Assembly (NCBI GenBank): GCA_039096225.1
Contig: JBBPEB010000034.1
Coordinates: 372,001 to 436,000, forward strand
Direction of reading: 5' to 3'
DNA from: Blastocystis sp. Blastoise
Taxonomy: Eukaryota > Sar > Bigyra > Opalinata > Blastocystidae
Length of the DNA: 64,000 bases
Both the position numbers and the translations under genes were made by a program. The notes beneath the pieces were generated by a model. The model saw only the letters and a list, made by a program, of their open reading frames with translations, searched no databases and had not been told where the DNA came from. Positions 16,870 through 29,054 of the stretch are shown piece after piece. Within the stretch, counting starts at the first letter, position 1. The number at the start of each line of letters is the position of its first letter.

Positions 16870-17058
16870 ATATTTTTGGTAAAAAACCGGACATTTTCAG
16901 TTAAGCAGTATGCAATATTTTTTTAATAATAAAAAATATATAGTTGTGTACACCTTGGTCCATAATATCTTAAGAAAAAAAACATTTAAAAAATGCTTTA
17001 AAATAAAAGAAAAATAAACGAAAAAAAGGACTGGTGTCCGGTTTTTTACATGACTGTA
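16870..17058 (-). mobile_element. MITE-like element 2, Tc1/mariner-type ends
   Basis: The right end at 17034-17058 is a perfect inverted copy of the 25-base end at 10176-10200. The left end keeps GTAAAAAACCGGAC at 16879. Length about 189 bp, the same as element 1. It lies 20 bp from another element end, so insertions cluster here. Confidence 0.65.
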
Positions 17059-17079
17059 GTATAATAAAATAACAATAAA

Positions 17080-18220
17080 AATAACAAAATACAAAAATAA
17101 TAAATAAATAATTAATAAATTAACATAGTATTTTAATATGTTTAACAGCCATCCCAAAGCATTGTTTTTTGACCATTTTGAGTAGCTATAAAAATGTAAT
17201 TATAGAAATGTTGATAATATAATAATAATAAATAACATACCTTATATAGAATATATCAAAAGCAATCGTCCCTTCTAATTCTATACCAGTTCTGACAGCC
17301 TATAAAAAGAAAATCATAGAATTGATCAAAAATATAATAATAATAAATAGCATACCTTTTACAAACACATCAAGCGCCACCTCATCTTTAGTTTCAAAAC
17401 TATTCTGAAAGACTATAAAAAGTTTAAAATAAAAATGATAAAAATATAATAATAATAAATAGCATACCTTGAACACACACATCAAGAACCGATTATACTT
17501 CAAGGACCACCAGCTATAAGAAGACAACTTTCAAACCAAGTCATTCCTGTTCAGTAGAGCACTAAAGACGAAGTCCTAACTTAATCCAAGAAAAACATTG
17601 TGCTCATCTTCTATTTGTTTGAGTCATAAATGATAACTATATAATAGAATATATGTAAGAATAATAATACATACCATCATAATTCAAAAACAGCAACAAC
17701 ACAATATTTAATAAATAAAAAAATTATGTGAAAATCTTTTATAAAAAAAATTAAAATCCAGCCCCAAAACGGAATTTGTAAAAAATTTCACTACATAAAA
17801 ACAAATTTTAATTTTACCCCCTCAGTGGTTTCTCTTTTTTTATCTCTTGAGAGACTGAATACTAAAAAGTTAACATAGTTTAAATGTTACTGTCTATTTA
17901 TAATCAATGACTATTATTTTTATTTTTGTGTTATGGTAAGTAAAATTAGGTCACTGAAAGAGCAATGACCAATTTTGAACACAATGAAAACCATATTGTG
18001 TTTAATTGTGTAATTATATTAATTATATACTGCTTCATTATGATAGTTAGGTCATTTAAAAAAAGAAAATGTTAAATCTGATATACTTTTACAAACTGAT
18101 TGACTAATTCTTTAAAAATATTTTTTATGAATAATTACTGGTTCTTTTTATTGCTACATACTTGTAGAAATGAATGTATAAAGAAATAAGTTTTTAGTGA
18201 ATCAATTCAAAGAGTATTAA
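17080..18220. repeat. Diverged duplicated block, copy 2 (decayed split gene)
   Basis: Counterpart of 11800-12720. It also contains three near-repeats of about 110 bp (17200-17530): AATATAATAATAATAAATAGCATACCTT followed by an island and CCTATAAAAA. On the reverse strand these read as islands bordered by GTATGC and TTTTTATAG, an exon-intron pattern, but reading frames are interrupted. Confidence 0.5.
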
Positions 18221-19976
18221 TAGAAATTAAAGTGTAAAAAAAATATTACTATAAACAAAACTATATATGTATAAACCTCTTACTTATTTAGCTAGAAACG
18301 TTAATAATAAACTAATTAATATTCTTATGATATAAAATAAAAGAAGAAATAAATAAATTAAACAAAATAATATTATAAACGAATATATATATAGTATTTA
18401 GTAGATAATAAAAAGAATAATAACATGAAATAGTAATTAAATATATATAATATTTTATTCCAGTTTATTATGTTCATAAAGCGTTCGTTCGATTGATTGT
18501 AAGAGAAGTTAACAGAAGAATGGATAGAGAAGCTTATTTTATATAAATAATACTAATAATAATAAGATATAGATTTAGTATAATAGATTAAGAAGAAGGT
18601 AAGATTAATAATAATAATAATAATAATAGTTATATATACTAATAGCTTCATTAATTTAAAACAACTAAATATAATCTTCTGTATATATATAAGAAACATA
18701 AACTTCATTTTCCCCTATATATAATTCTTTTATAGCTCCTATATTTTAGCTATTATTATTTCATCATTTTATTTAATATTCTTCTGTTATTGTATAGTTA
18801 AAAAAACAAGTTGATACAATACATACCCTATAATAATAATAATAATAATAATAATAAAATATACTTTAAATATATATGTATAATAAAGTGGCATATAGTA
18901 AAGAATGTCAGGCTTCATATATATATTGGGATATAAATTGAAGAGAAGGGATATAAATTAATAGAATTGCAGCATAATCTGACTTTCAAAATCTATTTAT
19001 ATGTATAAGTATATAATAATAAATATGAATATATGCCATTTTGATAGTTGTTGAAATTGTTCATGACATAATCGGAGAGATGAGGAAGTAGTATATATAT
19101 AGAATCATAGGTATCAGATCTATATTGACCTATATATATAATAAAATATTATAATAATAATATTACAAATAATAATAATATGCATAATAATAATAATAAT
19201 AATCACAATACATACCCACAATTTGTGAGAGTAGTTGAAGACCTAAAAGGGGAGGTAAGGTGACTGTAGTGGGTAGGCAGTGGGTAGAGACGGTAGTGGG
19301 AGGGGTTTGAATGGGTGTTGGGGAGGTAGTTGTTATATATAGAGAGGAATCAGGATTTGTAGGTAGAGAGAATAGGTAGGAGATCAGAGAAGGAAGTAAA
19401 GGAAGACTATATATATAGTTATATATAATAATAATAATAATATGCTTTATTAAGATATTATAAATAAATAATAAAACAAAATACATTTCTTTTTTCATAA
19501 TATTAATATAACTCTTTAATAAGTTGACAATAAGTACATATACATCTAATGTATTAATATATATAGAAGAGAGAGAAGTAATCATATTCATAATCTCTAT
19601 TAATTCTTCATTTACATGTAAATAAAAAGGATTTAAATCTGGTTGGCGGGGAAGAGGGACTGATGAATTCTCAATTTGGCGGGAACTGAATGTTTGTAAT
19701 CCATCAAGAATAGATGTCAAACAATTTATTATATAAGTCATATAATCATCTATATATATGTATATATAATAATAATAATAATAATAAATATTTACAAATA
19801 TATAAATATAAAATATAATCATAATCTTAATAATAATATATATAATTACGAATAATTTGTTCATTAGAAATATTATTATTTGAGGGGTTTTGGTTATGAA
19901 TACAGGCACTTATATTGGATATACAGAAACGAATAGAACTCTATATATATGTATATATATATGCTGAAATATAAAC

Positions 19977-20031
<55 letters not shown>
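19977..20031. repeat. (TAA)n in an exportin-T intron
   Basis: About 18 AAT units directly after an exon end; intron filler. Confidence 0.9.
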
Positions 20032-20033
<2 letters not shown>

Positions 20034-20429
20034 TTTATATACCTTATGAAAATCAAAATCTTGTCGAAGTAAACGTGTGAATGAACATATTTCAAACAAT
20101 ATATATAAGTATTCTAAGGGTAGTGAAGAAGGTACTGAAGGGTAGGGAGAAAGAAGAAGAGAAGGCTTATATAATAATAATAAATATAATAATAATATCA
20201 AATATAATAATAATAATACATATAATAATATATGCATACCTTAAGTAATGTATATAGTTCTTCTAGTTGTTCATCAGTAATAAATATTTTATGTATATAT
20301 TTATTTAGTAAATATCCACTTCTCTTCATAAGTCCTTTTTCTTGGCATTGTAAACCAAGTATATATATAGAGAAACAAACGTCATATGTATTCTCCATTG
20401 AAGAAAGAAGATTTGTATATCTATAACAT

Positions 20430-20488
<59 letters not shown>
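20430..20488. repeat. (TA)n in an exportin-T intron
   Basis: Uninterrupted TA dinucleotide run of nearly 60 bp between two coding exons. Confidence 0.9.
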
Positions 20489-20491
<3 letters not shown>

Positions 20492-20651
20492 ATAGTAAAT
20501 AATAATAAATGTGATAATAATTATAAGTCTATATTTACCTATATATAGTTTCTTCAAGAATAGAAATAACAAACACATGCTTATGGGCAGCATAATCGCG
20601 GTTATTCGAGAAACACATTAACATATTCACAACAAATGGACCCATAGAATC

Positions 20652-20655
<4 letters not shown>

Positions 20656-20740
<85 letters not shown>
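20656..20740. repeat. (TA)n in an exportin-T intron
   Basis: Longest pure TA run in the window, about 85 bp, lying between the exon with STLKG and the exon with DSMGPFVVN. Confidence 0.9.
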
Positions 20741-20743
<3 letters not shown>

Positions 20744-21984
20744 AAAAAAGTAATGCAACCAATTTAGATATAATAATAAAAAAAAATAAAACAATAATAA
20801 TAATAATAATAATAAACATTATAATAATAATGCTATATACCCTTCAATGTTGAGTCTCCAAATACAGATATTAAATGATAAAGAGCTTCTATATATCTCC
20901 ATGTATATTTCGAGTGATCCCCGCGGGGATCAGCAAGATTTTGTTGAAGTTGTTCTAAGAGTAATGTAACATAGCTACCTACTTTTGTAGGATTATTCTT
21001 TAATATAGTTTGTGCCAATTTATAAACTTTTGTTTGATAATCATATATATCAATGTTAAGAGATAAATCTTCAGATAAATCAAAATTTTCAGGGAACCTA
21101 TATATATATATAATATTATGTAGATTCTAATTGAATCAATAATAATTTAAATAAATAAAATAAAAAAAAATAAAATAAAATAAAATAAATAATATATATA
21201 TACATCATTTGTTGAATAATCGAGTCCATGACAGAAGGGAGAAGAGATAGAGAAGGGAAGAGAGAGAGGAAATAAGGTTGTTCAATATGACTGCAATAAT
21301 CGTGGAAATGAAGGAAAATTAATAAAGAACGAGTAGAATAGATTTAAAATAGAATAAAAATAGAATAGTATAAATATGAAAGGATATAATTAATATTTCA
21401 AGAACAGGGTATACACAGGGTGAGGGATAAAATGTGACTTTCCCAAGGAAATCGAGAGATATAGAGAAATAAATAGAAAGAAGAGATGCAAGACGATTAT
21501 CAGCCTGTATAATAAATGGAATAATAAATATAATGATAAAATAATATTAATAAAAAAATAATAATGATAATAAGTAGAAAATAAAAATAATAAATAGAAT
21601 AATAAAACATAATAATAAATAGCTATATATAATATATACATCATTCTTAATAAATACATGAAATTGAGCCAGTTCATATCCAATAATATTAATCAGTTCC
21701 GCTAGAATAACAAGGAAGTCCATATCAATATCTACAGGAGAAGAGAAAGAAAGAGAAGGAGAGAGAGTAGTATATATAGAAGGTAAGAAGTTAAAGAAGA
21801 AGAGATAGTTGTATATATAGAAGGAGAGAAATAAATGTATTAAATATAATAATAAAATATAGAATAATAATAATAATAATAATATATAAAAGATATATAT
21901 TGAGTAGAATGAGACAGTTAATCTTATCATCTAGACTCATACCTTTATCAATTATCTATATATAATAATAATAATAATAATAAT

Positions 21985-22790
21985 ATACTATAGCTATCAT
22001 CAACTTTATTTATTGAATATATTATAAAAGTCTTCACAAAAGCCATTAATAAAATGAGATGAATTCGATATATATAAGTCAAAATATTTATGGTAATTCT
22101 GTAATATTCATAGACATATACAGAACAGACTAATCATTTCACTATTATTACAATCTAAATAACACCCCAATTGTGATTTAGTAATACAGAAAGAACGGTT
22201 TCTAACAAAAGTTTATTAACCTTCAACAAATAGTGCTTTATTCACGATTATATATAGAAGAATTGAAAAAGAGACATACATAATAATAATATAATCTATA
22301 TCTTCATTTATTGTGTTCATTAACGAATATTCTTTATGATAATAGTGTTCATTTTAAAGCTCTTTCTGTAAGTGACATTAATTGTTTTTGTATAGATATA
22401 TAGAATAAGGAATACTATCAAGAGACTAAGTATAAGAAAATTGAGAAGACAAAGAAGGTATTGAAATACTATTTATATAGATACTAAAGATTATGATTAT
22501 AATAAAGATAATAATGATATATATATACAGAATATATTGTTTATTTTTATATAATGAATTAAATATAGTAGTAATAGAAGCAGATTCAGTATGTATTTTA
22601 ATATATATTTTAATACATTTGTAAACTATAGAATAATAATAATATAATAAAAGGATAAAAGGTAATTATAATAATATATATAGTGTATATATATGGTTTT
22701 CTATAGATTCAATAAGACAGATACATAATAAATTTCTATAAAAACTCACTATTTCTGTTAGCTTGTTCATTTGAATATACCTGTAAAGTA
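21985..22790 (-). pseudogene. Decayed duplicate of NOL6 exons 8-12 with introns
   Basis: Aligns by eye to 4058-5190 in the same order and orientation. 21998-22140 matches exon 12 (ATCATCAACTTTATTTATTGAATA versus ATCTTCAACTGTATTATATTTATCGAATA). 22150-22290 matches exon 11 (AACACCCCAA, then TTTATTCACGATTATATATAGAAG). 22310-22475 matches exon 10 (TTTTAAAGCTCTTTCTGTAAGTGACATTAATTG). 22540-22630 matches exon 9 (ATATAATGAATTAAATATAGTAGTAATAGAAGCAGATTC). 22750-22790 matches part of exon 8. Substitutions and indels break the frame and introns are kept, so this is a DNA-level copy and not a retrocopy. Its downstream end merges into the (TAA)n tract that precedes the first exportin-T exon. Confidence 0.8.
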
Positions 22791-22799
22791 TTATTTAAT

Positions 22800-23399
22800 T
22801 AATATATATATATACTATTATTATAAATTTTGTTAAAAAAACATCTTTCTTTTGTATCTTACTTTTTATTATTTTTGTATATAATAATATTATTTAAAAA
22901 CCTAAATATAAATAAATATAAATATATTCATATATATTAAATAAAAAATGTATATATATGTATATATTCTTCTTAATAATAAAAAAGTATACATATATAC
23001 CATCATATTCAATTAAAATTGTTTTAAACATCATTTGTTAATTAAAAATTTCCTATATAAACCATAAATAAGATAAAAACTATTATAAAAAATATATTAT
23101 TAAAAAAATATTATTAATAATTAAAAGTAATATATATATATATAATAAAATATTGAACTATAGAACTAACTGTAAATATACAATAAAATAACTATATTCA
23201 GTATATTTAAAGTTAATATAATTAGAATAGCATTGTAAAATAATATAAATTAAATAAAAAACAAAATTAAATAAAAAATATATATGTATAAATATTTACC
23301 TATAAGAATTTTTGTATTTGTTTTTGTTTCTTAATTTTGAATATTTAATAACCCAAGATGACATTATTGTAGTATATTTAATATCCTAAATTAAAATAA
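22800..23399. other. Gene-free AT-rich stretch
   Basis: Poly-A/T and TA-rich sequence with no island long enough to judge as coding. Confidence 0.5.
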
Positions 23400-23780
23400 A
23401 TAAATAATATAAAATAATAAATATATACAAAAAAAAATGATCTCCCATTCTCTCCCATTTTGAATTTCTTGAATTTATTTTGATTTGAAACTGTTCATAT
23501 ACCTTTTCAGAGTACCTTGAATCATTCCAATTATCAATAACCTATATAAAAATAATAATAATTATCAACATTTACAATACTTAGTTTAGCATACTTCTGA
23601 CTACTTTATCACAATTGAATCACTGTCTAATAGCTTCAGGTACTGTCAATAACCTATAAATACAAATAAATATGAATATAATTGCAATTAAGTTTTTGAG
23701 TTTCAAATAAAAAGAAAATATTAATACTACAGAGATGATATATACTTCCTGAGATAGCTAGAATAAAAAATAAAATATAA
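23400..23780. repeat. Diverged repeat pair, copy 2
   Basis: Same-orientation counterpart of 15880-16230, sharing TCTCCCATTCTCTCCC, TTTTGATTTGAAAC and the TTGAATCAT-CAATTATCAATAACCTA island. No intact reading frame. Confidence 0.5.
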
Positions 23781-24479
23781 ATACTAATAATTCATTCAGA
23801 ATATGTATTTAAAATGCTGCTTTTTTTTATAAGAAAATAAAGTTAATTTTTTTTATAAGAAATTTACAGTGTAATTCTTTTAATACAAAGTCAGTCGCCA
23901 CTGAATTTTCTTAAAACAGAAAAAGTCTGCCTACTATTTAACTTTAGATTATAAAAATCATTGAATTATTATAAATGGATTTATTGATAAAACTATTAAT
24001 TATATTTGTTTGTACCGTTTTGAATGAAGAAGAATTTGTGTATAGAATGTTATTCATTAACTTTAATAAGAATAAAAAGGAAAAAAAAGCTAATTTGTTA
24101 AAAATATTTTTTTTGATATCCTTAAATAAAGTATTCATATAATGTGTCTACCAAGTATTCTAAGCACAGTCAAATGCAAATTATTCAACAAGAAGATAAT
24201 TAAGAAAATGTTGATATAATCGTAGTATTCTTTTTAATTTTATTTAAGGTTCTTCTAACTGTCCTCATCAAAATAAACCCAGTAGACACCTATATTCAAC
24301 AGTTTAATACAATATTTTTCCATCACCATTAACTAGTTGTTTCTATAACATTTTCACATCAATTACAAGTATCATCGACTTTCCAAACAATATATATTAT
24401 TCATATTAAAAATTATATACTCTAATACAAAATAATTAAAAAAATGTAATGTTGTGTTTGCTTTTTATAAAAAAATACA

Positions 24480-24611
24480 CAAAATGAGTATCAAGCGCCA
24501 CTTGGTGGTCAAATAGTCGAGCTAAAAAAAGATTTAAGAGCGTGTTCATTTTTTTTGGCGCTTAGGGGTACCACCAAATGGGGCTACACGGGAAAAACCT
24601 GCCTACAGGTG
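24480..24611 (-). mobile_element. GC-richer mobile-element remnant, ends AAAAACCTGCCTACAGGTG
   Basis: The last ~63 bp (TTTGGCGCTT through ACCACCAAATGGGGCTACACG to the end motif) align to 62445-62508, and inverted to 9796-9860. Its left part carries AAGCGCCAC and GGTGGTC, partly inverted relative to GGCGCTT and ACCACC further in, so it may fold back on itself. Confidence 0.55.
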
Positions 24612-25953
24612 AATTATTTTTTGTTTTGTTAAATGAGAAAAACATAACAAGGAATGAATATTATTGTTTACTATGTAGCCACTGATGAATAAAACACTTG
24701 TGAAAAAATGATACAAAAGAAATAAGAAAAAATGTGTATTATAAATTGGCGAGGTATGATCAAAAAGATATATAATGACTGTCTATGTTCTAATTTCTTT
24801 TCCCTATATGAGAATAACTAAGATAAATATTAAAATGTTGTTACAAAAAAATATTTCTTAAAAAAAAAAGAAGTTCAAGTGGTGTTAGACGATGAGAAAT
24901 TATGTAAAGAAGAAATAACAAAAATAATAAAATAATGGAAAATATTAATTGGTTAATATTAATATAGATAGAAATATAGATTAAGAAAGGAGGAAATGAA
25001 TAAAAAAAGAGAATGATATAAAATAGATCTAAAGAAAAAAGATCTACAGATAGAATTAATATATATATATATATATGGAATAATAAAATTCAAAAAAAAA
25101 AAAAAAAAAATACAAAAAAAAAAAAACAATAGAATTTATATATACAAATGTAATAATAATAATAGAAATACAAGGAACGAATATTCATAAAATGATATAT
25201 ATAATAATATAAAATAATATATATATATATATATGTTAAGTTCAGTATTATTTCAGGAGATAATAACAAAAAAAAAAATAATAATAAGTTTAATTATAAT
25301 TAATAATAAATCTTATAAACAAAGAATTATATATATATATATAATGTACAATAGAATTGGTTTTTTTTTATATATAGATAAAATAAAATGTTAAAAAAAA
25401 ACAATCAAACATAATGTTATATATATATTTGAAAAAAAAAATAATAATAATACAACCTTTGATTTGTATAATAGATAACAAATAGAATAAGTCAAAAAAA
25501 AAAGAAGAAGAAGAAGATAGGAAATGAATTGAATAATAAAATAAAAGAAGAAAAAAAAGAAAGAGAGTGTATTTTTTTAAGGATAAGAAATAATATAAAA
25601 AATAGGGTAGAATATAAAATTTTATCATACGATTTTACAAAAATATAAAAGAAAATATATATATATATATACATATTAAAGAAGAAGAAAACCTAATATA
25701 TATATATATATATATAGAAATGTTCAAATATATATATGGGAGTATTGATAATTAATAAAAATATTAGAAAAATGAGAAATAATAATAAAATGATTCAATT
25801 GAATAAAACAAAAAAAAAATTTTAAATTGTTATATATATGATATAATAAAAAAAATTAAAGTATTCATAATATAAAGTAAGATTTATAAAATTTGAAAAA
25901 TAATGAATAATAAAATATATATTATATATAAACAATATTCATATAAAATTTCA
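24612..25953. other. Gene-free region downstream of the Asn-rich gene
   Basis: About 1.3 kb rich in poly-A, poly-T and TA runs. Short Phe/Ile/Tyr-rich open frames on the reverse strand follow composition and show no domain. Likely 3' flank of the gene ending at 25954. Confidence 0.5.
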
Positions 25954-27074
25954 TTATTCTTTTTGAATAATTTCTTTAATATTTGTAATTAGAAGGATTA
26001 GTGTTTGTTTATTTGATAGTTTAAAACAATCAAATTCATCACGAAATACTTGTATAACTGTATTCATATGAAATTCATTATGAATATCTATAAATTGTAT
26101 ATATTGATATAATTTCATTAAAACTAATGATTTTATTTGTACATTTATAGTAACTCCTTGATTTGTTTGTTCAATAAATAATAAATCGGCAATTAATTTC
26201 TTCATATTAAAATATTGTTTATCATATACTTTAACACGTCTTTTTAAGAAGAATCCAGGTATTAAAGAAGGAATAAGAGGATTAGGAGGAGGAGGAGGAA
26301 TAGTAGTAGTAGTAGTAGTAGTAGTAGGAATAGAAGGAATAGAAGGAATTGGAGATAAATCTTCAGAAGTAGTAATTGTAGTAGTAGTATTATATGTATC
26401 TATATTATTATTATTATTATTATTATTATCTTTGTTAATATCTATATTATTATTATTATTAGTATTATTAATGTTAGTACTTGTATTTTGGTACTTTTCA
26501 ATTTTACTATTATTATTATTATTATTAATCATATTATTATTATAATTATTACTATTATTATTCATATTATTACTATTATTATTCATATTATTATTATTAA
26601 CATTATTATCTTTATATCCATATTGAATAGAAGCACAAGAATAACTTTCAGGACGACTTGGATAATAATCTTCTTCTTCATAATCACGAAGAGAATCATG
26701 AGTATAATTATGAGGATCTTCAAAAGAAGGATCAGTAAGCATAGTATCAGTATATATATAAGGCATACTATGTCTATAAGACAGAGATGAATTTAAATTA
26801 TTATTATTATTATTAGTATTATTTAAATTCTTATGAGTAGGGGATGATTGAGGTATAGATGAATTTATATGAGCATATAAACTAGAAGAAGGATGAATAG
26901 AATTTCCACGAGGAGAACTAACATTAATAGGATATATATAATTATTTGTTGTTTTATTTAATCTATTTTTAGAAGTAGAAATATCTGAATAAGTAGGTAT
27001 ATGACTCTCATTTATATTATTATTATTATTATGTTGAAATGAAAGACGACTTGGTAAAGAAGGAGTAGGAGTAA

Positions 27075-27135
<61 letters not shown>

Positions 27136-27276
27136 TGATTCATTTTTATTTTCTTCTTGTATTATAATAGGATTAATAGAAGAAGGATAGATAGATTGAG
27201 AAGGAATTGAAGTTAAAGGTGAACTTATAATATTTTGAGACTTAGTAGTAGAATTATTGAGAATAGTATCTGATAG

Positions 27277-27335
<59 letters not shown>

Positions 27336-27419
27336 CTTTTATGGAACTAGTAAGAATATCCAATGAAATAAGATTTGACGTAGTTTCACTTGAATTATTA
27401 TTATTAATATTATTATTAA

Positions 27420-27452
<33 letters not shown>

Positions 27453-27729
27453 CTTTATTATTATTAATAATATTATTATTACTTTTAGGAATAGGATCTT
27501 CATGATTCATACCTACATAAACAGGTGTAGGATAAATAGAAGGACTATTTATATTCATAGATATCTTGGAATTTCCACGGGGAGACTGTATAGAATGAAT
27601 AACTGGTGTTGTAATAATTGTAGAAACAGTATGTATAGGAGATTGTTGAGGGGAAAATAATTGTGTAACTGTGTTCGTAGTAGAAGAAGGATTAAAAAAG
27701 GAAGGATTTGGTGAGAATGTAGAATTTAC

Positions 27730-27816
<87 letters not shown>

Positions 27817-28918
27817 TATAATCATATTATATATATAATATATACAAAAATGAGATTTTAGATCACTATTTTTTGGAGTAACATTATTAGGTGCTATATT
27901 AGCCGAGGAAATCGGATTAGGAGATGCAACACCATAGGGAGAAAAAGGATGAGGAGAGAAGAGAGAACAAGATATAGTCTATAGAATAAATAATAATAAT
28001 ACTAATAGAATATATATATATATATATATATACAGAATTTCTTGAAGGATATTCATCAGTATCTGTCTATATATTAAAATATAAATATAATAAATATAAT
28101 AAATATAATAAATATAATAAATATAAATATAATAAATATAAATATAATAAATATAATAAATATAAATATAATAAATATAAATATAATAAATACATAAAAT
28201 TTATTGGATAAATCACTATATCGTTCTATTCCCTTACTATCGCGTTCATCAAGCCCTACTATCGACGTCGATAAGCATTGACCAGCGGAAGAAACACGGT
28301 GATGGGTAGGGCGATCATAAGAAGATGTATCATAACGATACGAAGGATAATAAGGTGATTTTTGACGTGAAGATGAAGATGAAGAAGATGATGATGATGG
28401 TAAATAATTAATAGGTTCTTTATATACATATTTTGAAGTAGATAAAGAAGGAGGTGACATTTCGTTTATATAACGATTATCTTCTAGAAAATAAAAATTA
28501 TAATAAATATATAATAAATATAATAATAAATATACCATAATAATTATTTGACACTCTATTTACACTCGATGTTCGTGGAGATACCATTTTTAGTTCTTTA
28601 TTTGTTGATCCATAACCGCGGTTATTTGTTCTAATAAAAGAGTCTATAGGAAGATCATATTTTTGTTGAATATCTTGTATATATCCTTTATAATAAGCAT
28701 TTTGTTCCCATAATAATTTACGTTCATTATTTAAATCATCAATAGTGACTTTTTTAGATGTATTTAATTGTGTTAAATAATCAATTTCTTCTTTTTGTTT
28801 ATTTATATAGATATTTTGACTTTCAATTGTACTTTGTAATGAATATATTGTATCTTGATATCGTTTATATATAGCAGAAGAATTCAATGAATAATTATCT
28901 CCAGATGGCTATAGTATA

Positions 28919-29009
<91 letters not shown>

Positions 29010-29019
29010 CAAATAATTA

Positions 29020-29054
<35 letters not shown>

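Larger units (their letters stand above)
18908..21955 (-). pseudogene. XPOT: Exportin-T (XPOT/Los1), C-terminal two thirds; N-terminus missing and one frame break
   Basis: tRNA nuclear-export karyopherin of the HEAT-repeat importin-beta family. Segments matching XPOT in order: IIDKGMSLDDK; VDIDMDFLVILAELINIIGY; a block ending LLPSVMDSIIQQMMFPENF; QTKVYKLAQTILKNNPTKV; LADPRGDHSKYTWRYIEALY; HKHVFVISILEETIYR then YTNLLSSMENTYDVC and GLMKRSGYLLNKYIHKI; and a C-terminus YIPSLQFISQYIYEA before TGA at 18908. Final exons are 19130-19037 and 18978-18908, joined by a GC-AG intron. Defects: nothing matches the N-terminal third, where a decayed NOL6 fragment lies instead. No phase-compatible donor joins the block starting ADNRLASLL to the block ending SIIQQM (about 21300-21400). 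The exon beginning at 21955 lacks a GT donor near 21907. The rest is open, so it may be young, partly functional or affected by assembly. Confidence 0.75.

Noticed and set aside
10176-17058. A complete 6.9-kb transposon bounded by the identical inverted ends
   Set aside because: No transposase-like frame lies between, and each end has its own partner 188 bp inward, so two MITEs are more likely.
24557-24566. E2F site TTTTTGGCGCTT
   Set aside because: It is part of a repeated mobile-element core with a matching copy elsewhere and is not next to a gene start.
28070-28200. Ile/Phe repeat at the end of a reverse frame
   Set aside because: It is the intron following an exon that ends at LSNKFY; the repeat ATAAATATA is not coding.
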